From: Rhodohalobacter barkolensis
Lineage (GTDB): Bacteria > Bacteroidota > Rhodothermia > Balneolales > Balneolaceae
Direction: 5' to 3'
Length of the DNA stretch: 64,000 nt
NCBI RefSeq assembly: GCF_002834295.1
Contig: NZ_PISP01000001.1
Coordinates: 1-64,000, forward strand
In this document: positions 27,592-35,661 of the stretch, in pieces
How positions within the stretch are numbered: position 1 is the first letter of the stretch
How the letters are laid out: every line of letters begins with the position of its first letter
Made by a program: the position numbers and the translations under genes
The notes under the pieces: model-generated
Databases searched by the model: none
Told to the model about the DNA's origin: nothing
The model's input: only the letters and a program-made list of their open reading frames with translations

Positions 27592-28053
27592 TCAGATAGG
27601 CTCATGGAATAGATATTTTGCATTGTAGTCTATATCAAAATATTCAAGTAGCTTGACATACTCCTCGTGGAAACTTCTCTTTTTATGATGCTCTTCCTGA
27701 TTTTTTATGTATTCATAAACCCGTTGAATTTGTGAATGTCCATAGCTGAAACAGCCAAACCCTTTTTGCCACTCAAATCGATTTGTAGTTAAAGCCTGTT
27801 CATTCACCCATTTTGAAGATTTTGACTTAACTGATTTCATGACTTCTGACACAGATATGTTTGGTTTTAGAGCAAAAAAACAGTGGATATGATCCTCGCA
27901 ACCATTTACGATTAATGTGTTACACCCCATCTCATTGATCAGATTACCTATGACTCCACACAGTTTAGATCTCCATTTTTTATCTATAACTGCTTTTCTA
28001 TATTTCACGGGAAAGACAGTTTGTATATAGATTTGATGGTATGTATTTGCCAT
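27592..28053 (-). CDS. IS200/REP-associated tyrosine transposase (RAYT-like)
   Basis: A 153-residue Y1 transposase. The HUH metal-binding motif is in CEDHIHCFFAL (residues 52-62, His-Ile-His) and the catalytic Tyr is in VYEYIKNQEEHH near 113-124. Length and both motifs indicate an intact enzyme. Such proteins nick and join single-stranded hairpin DNA. The bacteroidete RAYTs are thought to handle REP palindromes instead of moving as full IS elements. The gene is enclosed by two palindrome-rich clusters that are its likely substrates. Whether it is active cannot be seen. Confidence 0.88.
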   Translation of the reverse strand: MANTYHQIYIQTVFPVKYRKAVIDKKWRSKLCGVIGNLINEMGCNTLIVNGCEDHIHCFFALKPNISVSEVMKSVKSKSSKWVNEQALTTNRFEWQKGFGCFSYGHSQIQRVYEYIKNQEEHHKKRSFHEEYVKLLEYFDIDYNAKYLFHEPI

Positions 28054-28120
28054 TTTTGTATTCTTATTATGTTGTTATGTATGGATTTAACATAGGGAAA
28101 AAATGAGTACAATACTTGAT

Positions 28121-28457
28121 ATGAGTCGTGCCTCCGGCACTTCAGACGTGATGATCTACCCAATACACCACAATGAATTGTGGTGATACAACATTGACCG
28201 TGCCTAATGGCACTTGGTTTGAGTTTTATATCAGATATAAAATGCTTATCGCAGAGTTATAGCGTGTGGATGATTAGTTTTCTACTAAAGAGTATTCGAT
28301 ATGAGTTAAAAATTTTGGGTGATGCTCCCAAACCCAAATGCCGTTAGGCATGACTGGATATTGTATCCACAGAATTTATTCTGTGGGTTGAGTTGCCCAA
28401 ACGACCAAAGGGTAAGTGCTGTAGGCACGGTTCATTTTGGTTTCGTCATGAGTGGTA
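28121..28457. repeat. REP-like palindrome cluster, right copy
   Basis: A 337 bp unit homologous to 27247-27560. Its palindromes are GTGCC-TCC-GGCAC (28128-28140), the perfect CACCACAAT-GA-ATTGTGGTG (28166-28185), GTGCC-TAAT-GGCAC (28200-28213), ATGCC-GTTA-GGCAT near 28338-28351, CCACAGA...TCTGTGG near 28366-28386 and GTGCTGTAGGCAC. The best-kept palindromes are here, so this copy may be the younger one. Confidence 0.85.
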
Positions 28458-28537
28458 AAATTTTGCAATGCCTTTGCGTCTCAACTAAGTTCTCACTATT
28501 TAGAAAGTCGATTATTTAACCAAACAAATCGACCTAT

Positions 28538-30991
28538 ATGACTGCACAACCTACTATTAAATCACTACTCATTTATTCTATTCTGATTCTGTTTACCGGG
28601 ATTGCCTGTCAAACGACAGGACAAACCACAAGTTCAGAGAGTTCACCGTCATCTTCTCAAGCTATCCCTGCCAATGCGGAAGTGGACGAAGGGCTTTTTA
28701 ATGTTTATCAATCCGGTGATAAAATCTATTATGCAATTCCTGAAGAGATGTTGGGACGAGATATGGCCATTATGAGCCGGATTGCAAAAACAGCGGAAGG
28801 CCTGGGTTGGGGCGGTGATCGACTGGCCGGTCAGCAAGTTGTGCAATGGGACAGAAGAGGGGATAAGATCCTTCTCCGCGGTGTATCCTACAGCAATACA
28901 GCTGATGAGAATCAACCCATTTACGAAGCGGTTCAGAATTCCAATTTCCCGCCAATCATCGAATCATTCGACATTCTGGAAACAAGAAACGGTTCGGTGG
29001 TGATCGATGTAAGTGATCTCTACCTGGAAGATTCCCGCATATTTGGCCTGCAAAACCGGCACCGCCAACAGTATACAGTTCGCGGACTGGACCGTGATCG
29101 ATCGTTTATGGAGTTTGTAAAGAGTTTTCCGGAGAACATTGAGGTTCGAACCGTACTGACATACAATGCAGAAAATCCCCCATCACAGCAGAGAACGGGT
29201 TCGATCTCAATTGAAGTGAACCACAGTATGATTTTGCTACCTGAAGAACCAATGCGTCCTCGATTGTATGATGAACGTGTAGCAATGATCAGTATCTCAC
29301 AAACCGATTACGGTGATGATGCTCAATTCAGCAAGACCAAGCGATTTGTTACCCGCTTTCGGCTCGAGCCGGTAGATGAGGATGCGTATTTGAGAGGGGA
29401 GTTGGTGGAGCCGAAAGACCCGATTGTGTTTTATATCGATCCGGCCACACCTGAGCAATGGCGCCCGTATTTTAAAGAAGGAATTGAGGAATGGAATGTT
29501 GCTTTTGAAGAGGCCGGATTTAAAAATGCGATACGCGCCGAGATGGCACCGGTTGATGACCCCGATTTCAGTATGCTGGATGCACGCTATTCTGTGATCC
29601 GATATGTCTCGAGCCCGGTGCACTCGGCCAATGCAGGTCCGGATGTGATCGATCCCCGTTCAGGTGAGACGATTCGTGCTCATATGAATATGTATCATAA
29701 TGTTCAAAAAAGGCTACACTGGTGGTCACTTAGCCAGACCGGCCCTCGGAACCCGGAAGTTCAGCAGCCTCACCTCTCCACGGAGGAAATGGGCCAATAT
29801 TTGCAGTATGTAGTATCTCATGAGTTGGCGCACGCGCTGGGCTATCCACATAATCAGCGTGGGAATACAGCTTACTCAATTGAAGATTTACGTGACCCGG
29901 AGTTTACGAATGAGAAAGGTAATTCATCCTCAGTGGTTGGGCGGACCCGATTTAATTATGTAGCTCAGCCGGAAGACGGGGATGTTCGTGTTCACAGAAG
30001 TGTAGGTGAGTATGATGTATGGGCAATAAAATGGGCCTATTCCTATCTTCCTCAATTTGACACACCTGAGGATGAGAAAGAACTCCTGAACGAGTGGGTT
30101 CTTGAAAGAGCTGATGATCCCGCCATGCAGTTCGGATATGGCTATGGAGATTTTGACCCAACTCAGACCACAGAGTCGATTGGTGACGACTGGGTTCGAG
30201 CCAGTGAATTGGGAATGCGAAATCTTCATCGGGTTATACCAAACCTGCTCGACTGGATGGGCGAAGAGGGAGAGACCTATGATGAGGTTCGCATGCGCTA
30301 CATGCAGATGTTTGTGCACTGGGGCAGAATGACCGAGCGTGTAATTGCAGCCATTGGCGGATCGCGTGAGGAGCATAAACGATTTGGGCAGGAGGGACCG
30401 GTTTACTCCGATATTCCTAAAGAGGATCAAAAACGGTCGATGGAGTTTCTGGATGAACATTTGTTTGCAACACCGGAGTGGCTCCTTGATCAGGAACTGC
30501 TCAGAACATTTGAATATGTTGGCACGGTAGAACGAATTCGCTGGTACCAGGTGACCGGTCTCAACGCACTTCTATCACCACACCGTATGGAGCGTCTGGT
30601 AGAGCAGCATGCCATGAACGGGGATGACGCCTATGGCCCTGCTGAGATGCTGGATGATCTGCGTCAAAGCATCTGGAAAGAACTGGATGGCAGTGATCCG
30701 GTAGACACTTACCGGCGCAATCTCCAGCGCGCATATTTGGATAGAATGGAGTACTTGTTGAAGGAAGCTTCAGCCGAAGCGGGTAACCCTCCGGCAGATT
30801 ATCGACCGGATGTTGGCATGGAAAACCTTAGGACCGATTTTCATATTCAGCAGTCGGATATTCGTCCATTGGTGATGGAGCAATTGAACGAATTGAAATC
30901 AGATGTTGAACGCAACTTGAACAGTACTTCTGACCGCTATACGCGAACTCACTTCGAGTATGTGGTGAAGCGGATTGATGAGATGATTTGA
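28538..30991 (+). CDS. Zinc-dependent metalloprotease lipoprotein (DUF5117-like)
   Basis: An 817-residue exported metalloprotease. The signal peptide ends in the lipobox FTGIAC with lipidated Cys24. Residues about 50-330 are a beta-rich N-terminal region. The catalytic motif HELAHALGYPHN (His428, Glu429, His432, His438) is the extended HExxHxxGxxH zinc site of metzincins. The C-terminal 300 residues are helical. It belongs to the bacteroidete family of large DUF5117/DUF5118 zinc proteases. It probably sits on the outer membrane and degrades proteins or peptides, in line with the peptide-uptake genes in this window. It is followed by a palindromic terminator. Confidence 0.88.
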   Translation: MTAQPTIKSLLIYSILILFTGIACQTTGQTTSSESSPSSSQAIPANAEVDEGLFNVYQSGDKIYYAIPEEMLGRDMAIMSRIAKTAEGLGWGGDRLAGQQVVQWDRRGDKILLRGVSYSNTADENQPIYEAVQNSNFPPIIESFDILETRNGSVVIDVSDLYLEDSRIFGLQNRHRQQYTVRGLDRDRSFMEFVKSFPENIEVRTVLTYNAENPPSQQRTGSISIEVNHSMILLPEEPMRPRLYDERVAMISISQTDYGDDAQFSKTKRFVTRFRLEPVDEDAYLRGELVEPKDPIVFYIDPATPEQWRPYFKEGIEEWNVAFEEAGFKNAIRAEMAPVDDPDFSMLDARYSVIRYVSSPVHSANAGPDVIDPRSGETIRAHMNMYHNVQKRLHWWSLSQTGPRNPEVQQPHLSTEEMGQYLQYVVSHELAHALGYPHNQRGNTAYSIEDLRDPEFTNEKGNSSSVVGRTRFNYVAQPEDGDVRVHRSVGEYDVWAIKWAYSYLPQFDTPEDEKELLNEWVLERADDPAMQFGYGYGDFDPTQTTESIGDDWVRASELGMRNLHRVIPNLLDWMGEEGETYDEVRMRYMQMFVHWGRMTERVIAAIGGSREEHKRFGQEGPVYSDIPKEDQKRSMEFLDEHLFATPEWLLDQELLRTFEYVGTVERIRWYQVTGLNALLSPHRMERLVEQHAMNGDDAYGPAEMLDDLRQSIWKELDGSDPVDTYRRNLQRAYLDRMEYLLKEASAEAGNPPADYRPDVGMENLRTDFHIQQSDIRPLVMEQLNELKSDVERNLNSTSDRYTRTHFEYVVKRIDEMI

Positions 30992-31017
30992 TTGATTAGT
31001 CGGTTGAATAAATAAAA

Positions 31018-31050
31018 AAACCTGTCAGGTCTCGAAGACCTGACAGGTTT
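31018..31050. terminator. Bidirectional palindromic terminator
   Basis: A perfect 15 bp stem, AAACCTGTCAGGTCT and AGACCTGACAGGTTT around a CGA loop, between the convergent metalloprotease and P5C dehydrogenase genes. A weaker CTGACAG...CTGTCAG pair follows at about 31082-31113. Confidence 0.85.
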
Positions 31051-31127
31051 GAAATTAATTAAGCTAAATAAAAATAGACGCTGACAGGAGGCCTGTTCAG
31101 ACCACGCTGTCAGGTCAAGTTTAAGAT

Positions 31128-32759
31128 CTACTCATCACCCATATATGGATAGGTCCAGTCGAGCGGAGCCTGGTAGGTCTCTTTCATGGATCTCATGGAG
31201 AGCCACTTGTAGAGGTTCACCATACTTCCCGCTTTGTCGTTGGTACCTGACCGTCGGGCACCGCCAAATGGCTGCTGATTAACAACCGCGGCTGTCGGTT
31301 TATCGTTGATATAGAAGTTACCGGCTGCTTGACGCAACTTGTCGGCCATGATATTTAATGCGTAACGATCTTTCGCCCATATGGCACCGGTGAGTGCGTA
31401 AGGAGATGTGCTATTACACAGATCCAGTGTCTCCTCAAATTTGTCGTCTTCATAGACGTAGATTGTCAGAACCGGGCCGAAGATCTCTTCCTGCATGGTT
31501 TTAAACTTCGGGTTGGTTGTGAGGATCACTGTAGGCTGGATGAAGTAGCCTTTGCTGTCGTCATACTCACCGCCGGCAATGATCTCTGCATCATCGGCCT
31601 CTTTCGCATAGTCGATATATCCGGAGATTTTATCAAACGCTTTGCGGCTGATGACGGCTCCCATAAAGTTGGAGAAATCTTCCACGTCGCCCACTTTTAT
31701 CTTCTTCACTTCAGCAAGAAGTTTCTCTCTGTACTCCGGCCAAAATGATTGCGGAACATACATTCGGGAAGCTGCCGAGCACTTCTGTCCCTGGTACTCA
31801 AATGCACCACGAATGGCTGCAATAACCAACCGGTCGACATCTGCTGTTTTATGAGCAAAAATGAAATCTTTACCGCCTGTTTCACCAACAATTCTCGGAT
31901 AGGTTTTGTACTTATCTACATTGTTACCGATGGTTTTCCAAAGGTGATTGAACGTCGGTTCTGATCCGGTAAAGTGAAGTCCGGACAGATTTTCGTTTGC
32001 CAAGACAGGTTCACCCACATCAGCACCTTCTCCGGGAAGGAACTGGATTACACCGTCGGGCAGACCCGCTTCCTGAAGAACTTTCATCACGTAATAGCTG
32101 GAGTAAACAGACTCGACAGATGGCTTCCAGATTGCAACATTACCACACATTGCCGGAGCAGATGGTAGATTACCTGCAATTGCCGTGAAGTTGAATGGAG
32201 ACACCGCAAAAATAAACCCTTCCAGCGGACGATACTCAACTCTGTTCCACATCCCGTCCGGTGAGTAAGGCTGGTCTTTATAAATTTTAGTCAGATACCA
32301 GGCATTGAATCGAAGAAAATCAGCCAGTTCGCCTACAGCTTCAATTTCTGATTGCTGTGGTGTTTTAGACTGCGCCAGCATGGTAGTCGCGTTCATGGTA
32401 AAACGCTCCGGGCCTGTAATGATATCAGCGGCTCGCTGGAAAATCGCTACACGTTCCTGCCACGGCATATTGGCCCACTCTTTTTGAGCCTCAAGTGCAC
32501 CGTCAACGGCCATTTTCACCTCTTTCTCACCACAAAGATGAACGGTTCCAAGTTTATGCGAGTGATTATGAGGCATCGTAACATCTTGTGTGCGGTCTGT
32601 TTTTACCTCTTTCCCGTTGATAATAGCCGGGATCTCTATCTCTTCTTGTTTCAGTTCTTTAAGTCGTTCTTTGAGTACTTTTCTTTCAGCTGAACCCGGA
32701 GCGTACTGCAGATACGGCTCGTTGATCGGTTCCTGAAAGTTGAAATATGCGTTAGACAT
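31128..32759 (-). CDS. pruA: L-glutamate gamma-semialdehyde (P5C) dehydrogenase
   Basis: A 543-residue aldehyde dehydrogenase of the group 1 P5C dehydrogenase family, the second step of proline breakdown (glutamate semialdehyde + NAD+ to glutamate). Visible signatures are VSPFNFTAIAGNLPSAPA (NAD-binding region), VGETGGKDFIFAH (catalytic Glu region) and FEYQGQKCSAASRMYV with the nucleophile Cys. The end is RRSGTNDKAGSMVNLYKWLSMR. The ATG at 32759 gives the usual N-terminus NAYFNFQEPINEP; a 26-residue upstream extension to 32837 is basic and unlike the family. No proline dehydrogenase gene is nearby. Proline catabolism fits with the X-Pro peptidase at 16928. Confidence 0.94.
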   Translation of the reverse strand: MSNAYFNFQEPINEPYLQYAPGSAERKVLKERLKELKQEEIEIPAIINGKEVKTDRTQDVTMPHNHSHKLGTVHLCGEKEVKMAVDGALEAQKEWANMPWQERVAIFQRAADIITGPERFTMNATTMLAQSKTPQQSEIEAVGELADFLRFNAWYLTKIYKDQPYSPDGMWNRVEYRPLEGFIFAVSPFNFTAIAGNLPSAPAMCGNVAIWKPSVESVYSSYYVMKVLQEAGLPDGVIQFLPGEGADVGEPVLANENLSGLHFTGSEPTFNHLWKTIGNNVDKYKTYPRIVGETGGKDFIFAHKTADVDRLVIAAIRGAFEYQGQKCSAASRMYVPQSFWPEYREKLLAEVKKIKVGDVEDFSNFMGAVISRKAFDKISGYIDYAKEADDAEIIAGGEYDDSKGYFIQPTVILTTNPKFKTMQEEIFGPVLTIYVYEDDKFEETLDLCNSTSPYALTGAIWAKDRYALNIMADKLRQAAGNFYINDKPTAAVVNQQPFGGARRSGTNDKAGSMVNLYKWLSMRSMKETYQAPLDWTYPYMGDE

Positions 32760-32837
32760 GGAGATATGTTTTTTTGATTTACGTGCTATGGTTTGTTCTG
32801 CCCTAAATATAGGAACTCTATAGCGGAGTTCCCGCAT

Positions 32838-33532
32838 GGTTCACTGAATTTTAAAGGAGAGGAGGTCTATAAATAGAACTTAATTCTTCTTTCTTTATAT
32901 CTCGTTTTACTCTTTTCTCGCACAGAAATGGCAAAAATTGATAAAAAAAATTGAAATGGGAGATGTAACAAAGCGCTTCTTTTTCATGGAGTTCAAAAGC
33001 CAGATGAGAGTATGAAGCGCTTTTCTGATTTGTGTTCGCTTGTTATTGGGTGTATAGATAATATCTACTGAAAAAAATCACCTGTAACGAATCATTAAGT
33101 TAGATTCTACGGTTTAATAATTGAAAATAAATCAAAGATAAACAGCTTCTGTGCAATACAAAGCTTGAAAGCTGAAATCAGTCAAAAATTAAATAAGAAC
33201 CAACAAAATGAACGGTCTAAAAAAATTTTTCAAACTACATTTCGATCAAAATATTATCGTCTTTCACCCCAGAGCTATTGGAGGATTAAGCAGAGGCGGA
33301 AAGGATATCGAAAGGTTCAGAGGCTCACACACCGAAAAACCTCCTTCTAAAAAAGGGTAAAGCCCATATAGTCTTTTATTCGGAAAAGGAACTCTTCCCG
33401 GGTTAAATATCCCATAAACTGTATTTTCTTGGGATTTCGATTGATCCCAATAGGATGGTAGTTATTTAATTCTTGAAATGGCAGTAGCCGGCTCCGACTA
33501 TTTATTATATCGACTGACCAGGTTGTAAATGG
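32838..33532. other. Intergenic region before pruA and after nagB
   Basis: Nearly 700 nt without a convincing gene. It holds an AT-rich leader for pruA (A-runs near 32930-32955) and one small open frame at 33208-33360 listed separately. No RNA gene or strong hairpin is seen. Confidence 0.4.
33208..33360 (+). CDS. Possible 50-residue basic small protein
   Basis: An ATG-TAA frame of 51 codons. The product begins with NGLKKFFKLHFDQN, has a central HPRAIGGLSRGGKD, and ends KPPSKKG. It is strongly basic with no membrane segment. An overlapping 61-codon frame at 33165-33350 is the other choice. Codon evidence is too short to be decisive, and I know no homologue. It is reported because it is the only candidate in a 700 nt gap. 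Confidence 0.22.
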   Translation: MNGLKKFFKLHFDQNIIVFHPRAIGGLSRGGKDIERFRGSHTEKPPSKKG

Positions 33533-35470
33533 TTAAGTATGATATCGAACAAACCCTTCGATCGCCTCATACTCGGCCAGTCCCAGATCGTCGTAAATTT
33601 TTGCGGTTTCCCGGTTGCGGTCTTCAGAGCGCTGCCAGAACTCCCGAGTGTCTGTTCCCGGAAATAGAGGGCGATCCTTCTGAGACTGATGCTTAAAAAT
33701 TGCCCGGCGCTTTCGCTTCAACTCGATTGGACTGAGCGGTACAGCCATCTCAATTTCGTTGACATCCCACTCTTGCCACGCTCCACGGTACATCCACACA
33801 AAGCAATCCTCGATCCATTTATCCTCTTTGCAGACTTCGAGTGCTTCAAAAACTGCTTTCAGACAAACCCGGTGTGTTCCGTGCGGATCAGACAGATCAC
33901 CGGCCACATAAACCTGATGAGGCTTGATCTCGCGAAGCAGTTCAACGGTTAAATCGATATCCTCCTGCCCGAGAGGTTTTTTCTTCACACGACCGGTTTC
34001 GTAGAAGGGAAGATTCATAAAGTGCATATTCTCATCCGGTACGCCACAATACCGGCCGGCCGCTTTCGCTTCGCCCTTTCGTATCAGACCTTTGATGGTT
34101 TTAATCTCAGGTGAGTCCACTTCACCCGGATTCTTCTGTTTCAGGAAGTCGTTGATTTTATTCAGAAGAGCGTCCGCTTTTTCATCCTTCATTCCAAAAA
34201 TGTCTGCGTAGTCGGTTACAAAATCGGCAAATCGAACAGCCTCATCATCAAACACAGCAATATTACCTGATGTTTGATAGGCTACATGAACATCATGGCC
34301 GTGATCTACCAGCCGGATCAGTGTTCCGCCCATCGAGATCACATCATCATCGGGATGCGGACTAAAAATCAGGCAGCGTTTAGGGAACGGTTCAGCACGT
34401 TCGGGACGATATTTATCATCCTCTTTCGGTTTACCGCCGGGCCACCCGGTGATGGTATGCTGAAGCTCATTAAATATTTTGATATTGATATTGTAAGCCG
34501 GACCTTTTTTGGTGATCAGATCGGCCATACCGTGCTCATTGTAATCTTCATCTGTTAATTTAAGCACCGGTTTATCGAGCTTTCTGCAGAGCCAAACGAC
34601 GGCTTTACGGATCAATATATCGTCCCAATCACATTTTGAAAGAAGCCAGGGTGTTTTGAAGCGGGTTAGCTGTTCGGCCGCAGCTTCATCTAAAATTACT
34701 GCGGCGTTAGGATGTTCCTGAAGATAGGTAGCAGGGACTGTTTCTGTGATTTCTCCTTCTACAGCTTCACGAATGATGGGCGCTTTACCTTCGCCCCAGG
34801 CCATCAGAAAAATTCGTTTGGCTTTGAGGATCGTACCGACGCCCATTGTGATTGCTCTCCGCGGAACGTACTCTTCACCAAAAAAGCTGCTGGCAGCATC
34901 TGTTCGTGTTACTTTGTCGAGGGTGATAAGCCGGGTTTTGGAATCCTTGCGGGAACCAGGTTCGTTAAAGCCAATATGGCCGGTTTTTCCGATTCCCAAT
35001 ATCTGAATATCAATCCCGCCGGCACTCTTTATTTTCTTTTCGTACTGCTGGCAATACTGTTCCACTTTCTCCTCATCCAGGGTCCCGTCAGGAATGTGAA
35101 TCTGATCTTTCGGGATGTTGATATGATCAAACAGGTGTTCGTGCATAAATCGAACATAGCTCTGAAGAGAATCGGGCTCTATTGGGAAGTACTCATCCAG
35201 ATTGAATGTTACTACATTTTGAAAGCTCAGCTCTTCTTCCCGGTGCAATCGAACCAACTCTTCATAAACTTTTACCGGAGTAGAGCCGGTGGCAAGTCCT
35301 AAAACACACGGCTCACCTTTTTTTGCTTTATTTCGAATGGTTTCGGCAATTTCCTGAGCCACGGCAAGTGAAGCAGTCTGGCTGTCATCAAAGATGGCTG
35401 TTGGAATTTTTTCGAGAAGTCTGAGTCGTTCATCTACAGAGCTTACACGTTCCGAGATTGTGGATTTCAT
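33533..35470 (-). CDS. nagB: Glucosamine-6-phosphate deaminase fused to a PIG-L/LmbE domain
   Basis: A 645-residue two-domain protein. Residues about 25-270 are NagB, which converts glucosamine 6-phosphate to fructose 6-phosphate and ammonia. Its signatures are LGLATGSTPVKVYEEL, FNLDEYFPI (catalytic Asp) and GKTGHIGFNEPGS. Residues about 365-640 are a PIG-L/LmbE deacetylase-like domain with the zinc motif SPHPDDDVISMGG and a later DPHGTHR. The second domain is of the N-acetyl-sugar deacetylase type, so the protein may deacetylate a GlcNAc derivative and then deaminate it; that coupling is inference. The fused form is known in Bacteroidota NagB. It is divergent from a sugar-type MFS transporter. 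Confidence 0.9.
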   Translation of the reverse strand: MKSTISERVSSVDERLRLLEKIPTAIFDDSQTASLAVAQEIAETIRNKAKKGEPCVLGLATGSTPVKVYEELVRLHREEELSFQNVVTFNLDEYFPIEPDSLQSYVRFMHEHLFDHINIPKDQIHIPDGTLDEEKVEQYCQQYEKKIKSAGGIDIQILGIGKTGHIGFNEPGSRKDSKTRLITLDKVTRTDAASSFFGEEYVPRRAITMGVGTILKAKRIFLMAWGEGKAPIIREAVEGEITETVPATYLQEHPNAAVILDEAAAEQLTRFKTPWLLSKCDWDDILIRKAVVWLCRKLDKPVLKLTDEDYNEHGMADLITKKGPAYNINIKIFNELQHTITGWPGGKPKEDDKYRPERAEPFPKRCLIFSPHPDDDVISMGGTLIRLVDHGHDVHVAYQTSGNIAVFDDEAVRFADFVTDYADIFGMKDEKADALLNKINDFLKQKNPGEVDSPEIKTIKGLIRKGEAKAAGRYCGVPDENMHFMNLPFYETGRVKKKPLGQEDIDLTVELLREIKPHQVYVAGDLSDPHGTHRVCLKAVFEALEVCKEDKWIEDCFVWMYRGAWQEWDVNEIEMAVPLSPIELKRKRRAIFKHQSQKDRPLFPGTDTREFWQRSEDRNRETAKIYDDLGLAEYEAIEGFVRYHT

Positions 35471-35553
35471 AAATGAGACAGGAGGTTGAATTTTGTAAGT
35501 TCATTGAACGCATAAATATAGTGATTTATCCGCCGCTATTCATTGGTGAACCG

Positions 35554-35567
35554 TTATGTTAACGTAA
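35554..35567. promoter_or_regulatory. Candidate operator between nagB and the MFS gene
   Basis: TTATGTTAACGTAA is a 14 bp near-palindrome with one non-matching base pair. It lies 84 nt before the nagB start and 95 nt before the transporter start. It could be a shared operator for a sugar-sensing repressor; no repressor gene is nearby. Confidence 0.3.
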
Positions 35568-35661
35568 ATTCCGGGTTGGGAAATCAATCTATGATTTCGG
35601 TGAGAGAATTATTAAAATAAAAGGTTTAAAAGATTCTGCAGACATAAATAACTGATTTCAT

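Larger units (their letters stand above)
27247..28457. mobile_element. RAYT transposase with flanking REP clusters
   Basis: A composite unit of an IS200-like transposase gene between two direct copies of a palindrome-rich 314-337 bp element. The copies share start and end sequences and the order of their palindromes. This is the layout expected for a REP-associated tyrosine transposase and its substrate repeats. Unlike a classical IS200, the repeats are long, multi-palindrome and separated from the gene by 31 to 67 nt. Confidence 0.7.

Noticed and set aside
27247-28457. Palindrome clusters as a possible CRISPR array
   Set aside because: The repeats differ in sequence and spacing, there are no regular spacers, and no cas genes are present.
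29930-30460. 176-codon antisense frame inside the metalloprotease gene
   Set aside because: Shadow of a well-supported gene; unusual composition and no domain.
32760-32837. 26-residue N-terminal extension of P5C dehydrogenase
   Set aside because: The family start (NAYFNFQEP) follows the ATG at 32759 and the extension is basic and unrelated.
33165-33350. 61-codon frame overlapping the 50-residue candidate
   Set aside because: Starts within AT-rich leader and reads the same DNA in another frame; the 33208 frame has the more protein-like composition, and both are weak.
34712-35302. 196-codon plus-strand frame opposite nagB
   Set aside because: Antisense to the NagB domain whose motifs are all on the minus strand.
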